Assembly (NCBI GenBank): GCA_965153455.1
Contig: OZ234499.1
Span: 1,860,001 to 1,924,000 of the forward strand
Length of the DNA stretch: 64,000 bases
Source of the DNA: Sphagnum compactum
Taxonomy: Eukaryota; Bryophyta; Sphagnopsida; Sphagnales
Direction of reading: 5' to 3'
The translations under genes were made by a program, and so were the position numbers. Position 1 is the stretch's first letter. The number at the start of each line of letters is the position of its first letter. Positions 58,821 to 64,000 of the stretch are shown here, piece by piece. The notes beneath the pieces are model-generated. The model made no database searches and was not told the origin of the DNA. It saw only the letters and a list, made by a program, of their open reading frames with translations.

Positions 58821-59359
58821 GTTTTTGGGTCGGCACCGCATGGGAGAGTGGTAGCTAATTTAGGGTTTAATAAATCTTTAGGGGATGATAACCAAACATT
58901 GTTTTGCCTTGTTTTAAGGCTTTAATCTCAACCCTTGAACAAAGGTGTTTAGTTTTTTCAATGAATATGATTAGTTTGAACATGAGATTATTTGGTGATA
59001 GGGTGGATTTGTGACATGTGTAAATGCAAAGATGTTTGTTAATAGGATTTCCATTGCTTGAACATAGATAGAAAAAATGTTTGGTGACTTTTTTTTTGGA
59101 CAATGAGACCAAAAACTTCCAAAGGCCATATCTTTTGCATCTCTAGTCCAAATCCAACAATTTAAAGCGCACTAGGTGCACCAAAGCTCTTCTATAACTC
59201 ATCTTTGGACCCCAGAGGCAACAGAGGTCTGCCCAGATCACAAAGTTCCTCTATGTTTTAAATGTACTATGATTGGCTAGTTTGGCCAATTTGCCCTATG
59301 TGTGAATTTCCTCTACATGTTCTTTTTGTTACAAGTTTCAACAAATTTCTAAACTGGGT

Positions 59360-59995
59360 AAGGCTAGGGGTGTATAATCAAGACCTACCTAGGGGTTACC
59401 TATGATCTACCTATGGAGCTATTAAGGGGATTACTTATGTTAAGAACTACCTTGGCACATTTAGAGATTATATAAAATAAATGTTATCAAAAACTTACAT
59501 AGGGATTACATAGGAACTATTTAAGGTGTTACATAGGGACTACCTAAAGATTTATTCAGTTAGGGATATGTAAAGGCTACATAAAGTTTACATATGCAAA
59601 TATGAGTTAGCCCTAGGTAGGTCCATAGGTCATTATTAGGTAGCCCTTAAGTAGTTAGTTACCTATATAGCCCCTTCTTGCATTATGAATCAATTCTAGG
59701 AAACTCCTTAAACAATCCCTCGATAGTCCCTAAGGTCTAAAAAATCTCGAGTTAATCCCATAGGTAAACACTATTTAACTCCTTACCTAATCCTTAGGTA
59801 AACTCCTATGTAGGCCCTATATAATTCTTGCACTATGAATCAATGTTAAGTAGCCCTAGGTACCATTTTAAATAATCTTTAGATATCTTTTAATTTAAGA
59901 AATCCCTAGTTAACCCCATAGGTATTGTATAACTTCTCTAAATAACCCTTAGGTATCTCATAACCTAGGTTGCCCACTATGTAAACACAAGAAAT
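59360..59995. repeat. second CCTA/TAGG-rich cryptic repeat block
   Basis: Words such as GACCTACCTAGGGGTTACC, TTAGGTAGCCC and CTCCTTAGGTAAACTCC alternate with irregular spacing. The first half is biased to the G-rich strand and the second half to the C-rich strand. Same style as 39900-40670. Confidence 0.75.
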
Positions 59996-61975
59996 AAAAG
60001 GAAGCTCAAATCATTATGAATTGTAAGATGAAATTTGAATTTTATCCATTGTTCTTTCCTTTTGACATAATATCATCTTGCATTTTGACTATCATCCTCA
60101 ATTTTACTAAAACCCAAAATTTTGTTCTTAGGTTTTCTTATCTTCGCAAAGAACTTCCTTATGTCATGTAAAATCATGTAAGAATATCTCCACCGCACAT
60201 CAATAAACATCCCTCAATATTATAATTTGTAATAGGATAGTGAATTGTTTTTAGTTGTGCACTAAATATGATGAAAATATCAAGATTGCAAAGGACTAAC
60301 TTCGAAAAAAATCCTATTATGATTTTGGTCAATGATAATGATTTGCTTAAATGTAGAGACTTAAATGGTCTCTTATTATTCAAAGTGAACTTTTGGATGT
60401 TTATGGGTGAGTACATTAAATATTAAACATTGATTTTATTTTTTTATACTTGTAATTTACAATTTGTGGGGTGGAGATGTTCTAAGTGTATTTGTTTTAC
60501 ATTTACACAAGACCAATTTGAATAAAAAAGTAATCACAATATATTTCCTACCTTGATATACACAATACCTATGACTCATGCAACAAATCTTGTCAAAAGA
60601 TTTGTTTTTTTGAAAAAAAAGGGTGTAGCGACCCCAATCTAAATATTTCAGAATTTGAACAAAAAAATTTAGTCTCTAAGTTCACCATTTTCGAAGTTAC
60701 CTGTGTTTTGAATTAAGTTTGATTATGTAAAATTTCAACAATCTATCCTTTTCTCTTTTTTTTCCTTTTTTAAAAGTTGGTCTTCTTAAAAATTAATCAA
60801 TGCCAAACATAAGTCGAAGGTTTGACAATTAACTAAATGCATGAGGGCATGCAATGGTTCTACCTAAATATAATTAGAAAATGGAAAATGAAATTCATAA
60901 CTTTACAATGTTAGCATGGATCAAATTGGTACTTTCATGAAGCAAAATATACATAAACGTACATCAAGGAAATGCACATTGTATTACAACAATTGTATAG
61001 GTTGTTTAGTACAAACTACAAACCTTGCAATTACCACTTCCCTTTTGAACAAGTCTTGTTAAATTATGCATTACAATTACAACCATCCAACTTATATTTC
61101 ATCAACATATGAATGGACTAATGAATTTTATCCCAAACCTCACAAGGACACCCAGACCAATGTTGTGCATGTAAATGTTAATAGCTATATATCCAACATG
61201 TAAATTTCATGTAAGTGTAAATCATTTACACTTACATGTCCAAACTTTACATTTTCCATGAGTCCAATGTCAAATATTTGTCTTCAATACACTTACATGG
61301 CCCCACATAATTTTTTTGGGGCGTGTAAATTTAAGTGTATATATTAGAATTATTTGTAAAGTAACTAGGCCTCCTTTGACCCCCAACCTCTTTTTTAGTG
61401 GTATCTATAAAATAATGAAATCTTATTAAAAATGGAAAGTAATCATAGTAGTTGTACATGTAGTAGTAGTGAAAATATATGTAACAATAATAGTGAAGGT
61501 GTTAAGCAAAAAGAAAGACAAGGTGAAACTTAGTTTACCAAAAAAATTGATGGTTTTTTCAGTGTCACCCCCCTCTTGAATGTTAATGTTTTCCTTTTGG
61601 GTTTAATTTTTTTTGATCTCATCATGTTTATGACCAAATTCAAGGTTTTAAGGCAATGTTTTCCTTACTTTATAGATAACTTTATTATATACCTTTAATG
61701 ACCATACCTTCTTGCAAATCCATATTAATTAGTTGTGCGTGCATGTTTCGATGATTTTTTTTTTTTTGGTAATGGGCCCTTTGGTTGACCTACTACCAAA
61801 AAACGTAAAATACCCCCTCCCCAAATAAAAATGTCATTGTTTACATTATTTTACATGGCCACATAAAATCATATATAATGTATTTGCTTTACATTTACAC
61901 TATTTTACTTGTTTGCATAAAACCATCTCCCACAATATTGAATGATATATTTTTTAGTGAGATTGATACATGTAA
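59996..61975. other. no supported gene; AT-rich DNA
   Basis: There are no frames above about 80 codons. A self-complementary word GTAAGTGTAAATCATTTACACTTAC occurs near 61211 (broken here as GTAAGTGTAA/TTTACACTTAC), a compact hairpin of about 11 bp. Confidence 0.5.
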
Positions 61976-62830
61976 TGTCGCAACCCTAGCCTTGGCTCGC
62001 GACCAAGGCAAGGGGGTCGCAAGTGTGCGGGCCTATAAGTAGACCCGGGAGTCATATCACATGCTCCCGGGAGTGCAAAGAGTGTGAGGGAGTGAACCCT
62101 CACACTCCCAAGTGAACTCCCATGTTGGGAGTTGGTGAGAGTGGAGTCCCAAAAGGACTCCCGAAACTTCAGAGAGCGTTTTGAGGGGTCAAAACTCAAT
62201 GGCTTGTTGCGCTCTTTATATCAATGGAAATCTCTTGAAGTGTAGATGTCTAAAATGGGCTCGCATTGCTCATTTGGACATCTGAAACACGAGTTATGGC
62301 CAAAAGAAGGCCCGGGAGTCGAACTCCCGGGAGTCTGCCAGTTTTGACTCCCGACCACAAAAAGTCGGGAATCGACCCGAAATACTTGGCTGCAGAAAAC
62401 GTGCGACATGCCGTTGGAAAGGTCTCGACGAGACCTACAACTTTGCTTCAGACGGCGAGTCGATCGGAGGTCTGCTCCGATAGTTACGAAGCTTCAAAGT
62501 CGTGGGAGTCCCGAAAATGCGCGATTTCGGGATTCCCACGCGGGAGTCCCGGGACAAAATGGCCATTTGGATGCCACCCCCGCGACGAGCCACAGAGTAT
62601 ACTATAGGGAGTAAGGTGGTGGCTTACTCCCGAGCCCGGGGTGTGGTGTGTCAAAGTGAGTCCGAGTTCACTCGTGGCTGTCCCAACACCAAAAGGACCC
62701 AGAATGAGTTCTAACCACTTTGTGTGGTTTCATGCAGGCCCGTGTGAGTGAGCAAAGCTTGTCAACTCTTCCTAGTCTTTCCCGGGACTTCTAGCACGCC
62801 CCTCTTACCCCCCCTCTAGTGCTGGAAGTC
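61976..62830 (-). mobile_element. GC-rich dispersed repeat, copy 2 (inverted relative to copy 1)
   Basis: Starts TGTCGCAACCCTAGCC at 61976 and matches copy 1 (38085-38972) along its length in reverse orientation. It is far richer in GC than its flanks and saturated with GGGAGTC/GACTCCC and CCCGGG words. Similarity to copy 1 runs past the stop of the SWIM-containing frame (62816) into its last codons, which argues that repeat and frame belong to one element. The boundary at 62830 is approximate. Confidence 0.7.
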
Positions 62831-63235
62831 GGGATCGGGCTCCAAGTTCCAACTCCTTCCGCATTGCCACATACTTGGACCCTCAAGTGGGTCCACTAGG
62901 AATTTGGGAGCGCGACATGTAAGAAGAACAACAACTTGATGTTTGCACAAGTTTCCACGCAACGCCCATTCACATGTGCAACAAGCATACTTGGTGAAAG
63001 GAAGTGGGACCTTGTATGTCATATTTGGATGTTGTTGGCTTTGTATCATCCATGCATGGCTAATTTCGTTCAAATCATCTATCCTATGGGTGACATTGGT
63101 GTGAGGGATCAATGGGGCTTGTACAACGTTCGCTTTCACAATGTGTTTCGCAACCTTATTTTTTATGAACCTGCGTTTTTTCATTTCAGCTGTGTGCATG
63201 TAATGTCTTGCAACCGTTGTTGTGAGTTTCCACAC
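62816..63235 (-). pseudogene. MULE-type transposase C-terminal fragment with SWIM zinc finger
   Basis: A 139-codon minus-strand frame without its N-terminus. It contains YACCTCEWALRGNLCKHQ, the CxCx(n)CxH SWIM zinc-binding pattern found near the C-terminus of Mutator-like transposases and related FAR1-type proteins. It is preceded by IDDLNEISHAWMIQSQ and NMTYKVPLPFTK. The catalytic DDE domain, which should lie upstream (higher coordinates), is absent: a tandem satellite begins there. The fragment is therefore 5'-truncated. Confidence 0.75.
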
Positions 63236-63239
63236 TAAC

Positions 63240-64000
63240 TAATCAATCTGTTGTTGTATGAACTTTTGTTTTGGAATGAGGTTTGAAGTTTATGAGCTTT
63301 TGCATTTGGAAATAAGGTTTCAATATGTGTTGAGGCTTGAACTTTTGTTTCTAGAATGAAACTTTGAGTTTGTGCACTTTTGTTATGTAATGAAGGTATG
63401 AATTTTTATGAACTTTTACATTTGGATTTGGGAATGAAACTTGTTTAAATTTAAACTTTTGCTTTTAGAATTAAGGTTTCAATATATGTTGAAGCTTGAA
63501 CTTTTGTTTCTAAAATGAGGGCTTTAGTATAATATGTTGAGACTTGAACTTTGGTTTTTGGAATGAAGTTCTAAGTCTTTGATCTTTTGTTTTCGGAATG
63601 AAGGTACGAGTTTATGAACTTTTGGATCTGGAATTAAACTTGTCTAAGTCTAAGCCTTTGCTTTTGAAACTAAGGTTCCAATATATGTTGAAGCTTGAAC
63701 TTTTGTTTTTAGAATTAAGGTTTCAACATATTTTGAGGCTTGAGCTTTGGTTTCTAGAAAGAAGCTTTAAGTTTGTGGTCTTTGTTTTTGGAATGAAACT
63801 ATAAGTTTGTGAACTTTTGTTTGTGGAATTAAGGTTTAAGTCTAGGAACTTCTGCATTTGAAATGAACGTTTGAGCCTAAATCTAAGTCTTTGCTTTTGG
63901 AATTAAGGTTTTTATATATGTTGACCATTTGTTTTTGAAATGAAGCTCTGAGTCAAATGGCCTTTTTTTGGGAATGAAGGTCTAAAGACTAAGTTTGAAC
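63240..64000 (+). repeat. tandem satellite-like array reaching the window edge
   Basis: Basic unit of about 35-45 bases, 'gaacttttgtttttggaatgaagntttgagtttat', repeated with variation through the end. A longer sub-unit 'cttttgcttttagaattaaggtttcaatatatgttgaagcttgaacttttg' recurs near 63297, 63456, 63655 and 63890, hinting at a 150-235-bp higher-order period. The array continues past 64000. Confidence 0.8.

Noticed and set aside
61205-61245. Hairpin GTAAGTGTAA/TTTACACTTAC as a terminator or miRNA
   Set aside because: The stem is only about 11 bp and surrounding DNA has many similar ACATTTACAC words, so it is probably a chance product of local sequence.

Overview
This window looks like nuclear DNA of a land plant. 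The evidence is intron-containing genes of plant families (RNA-dependent RNA polymerase, glyoxal oxidase-like, CCR4-like nuclease), TTTAGGG-type telomeric motifs, and Ty1/copia, pogo and MULE-type transposon debris in AT-rich DNA. The lineage cannot be fixed from sequence alone. The gene forms and repeat landscape make me think of a non-seed plant (moss, lycophyte or fern), but that is a guess. There is no operon, plasmid, phage or CRISPR structure.

Layout. 1-2.5 kb: no supported gene. 2.5-4.5 kb: two tandem, broken copies of a ribonuclease-inhibitor-like leucine-rich-repeat gene. 4.5-19 kb: AT-rich repeat DNA with an internally deleted Ty1/copia element on the minus strand (8.6-11.4 kb), a near-perfect 36-bp hairpin (13.5 kb), tandem repeats (15.4 and 16.5 kb), a nested foldback element (17.6-18.2 kb) and a 3-copy tandem repeat (18.7-19.0 kb). 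19.95-28.4 kb: a 19-exon RNA-dependent RNA polymerase gene (plus strand). 28-46 kb: repeat DNA with a second foldback relative, interstitial telomere repeats, an unusual CCTA/TAGG-rich domain, and a GC-richer repeat copy next to a tRNA-like sequence. 46.6-49.3 kb: a complete 3-exon glyoxal oxidase-like gene (plus). 50.0-53.4 kb: a complete 9-exon CCR4-like exonuclease gene (minus), convergent with it. 53.5-64 kb: a 159-bp direct-repeat pair, a decayed pogo-type transposase, several tandem repeats, a second CCTA/TAGG domain, an inverted second copy of the GC-rich repeat carrying a MULE-type SWIM fragment, and the edge of a satellite array.

The three intact genes do not form a pathway. The polymerase would make double-stranded RNA for silencing. 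The oxidase is a secreted copper-radical enzyme that produces H2O2. The nuclease would shorten poly(A) tails. I joined their exons by hand using reading frame, splice signals and similarity to remembered family patterns. All phases close in all three models (1114, 551 and 436 residues), which is the main reason for confidence in them. The polymerase 5' exons are the least certain part.

I found no clearly new biological system. The most unusual items are a gamma-like plant RDR with a DLDGD catalytic motif, an acidic repeat N-terminus and two GC-AG introns; a run of hairpins inside one of its introns; and the CCTA/TAGG-rich DNA that also forms the linkers of a foldback repeat family.
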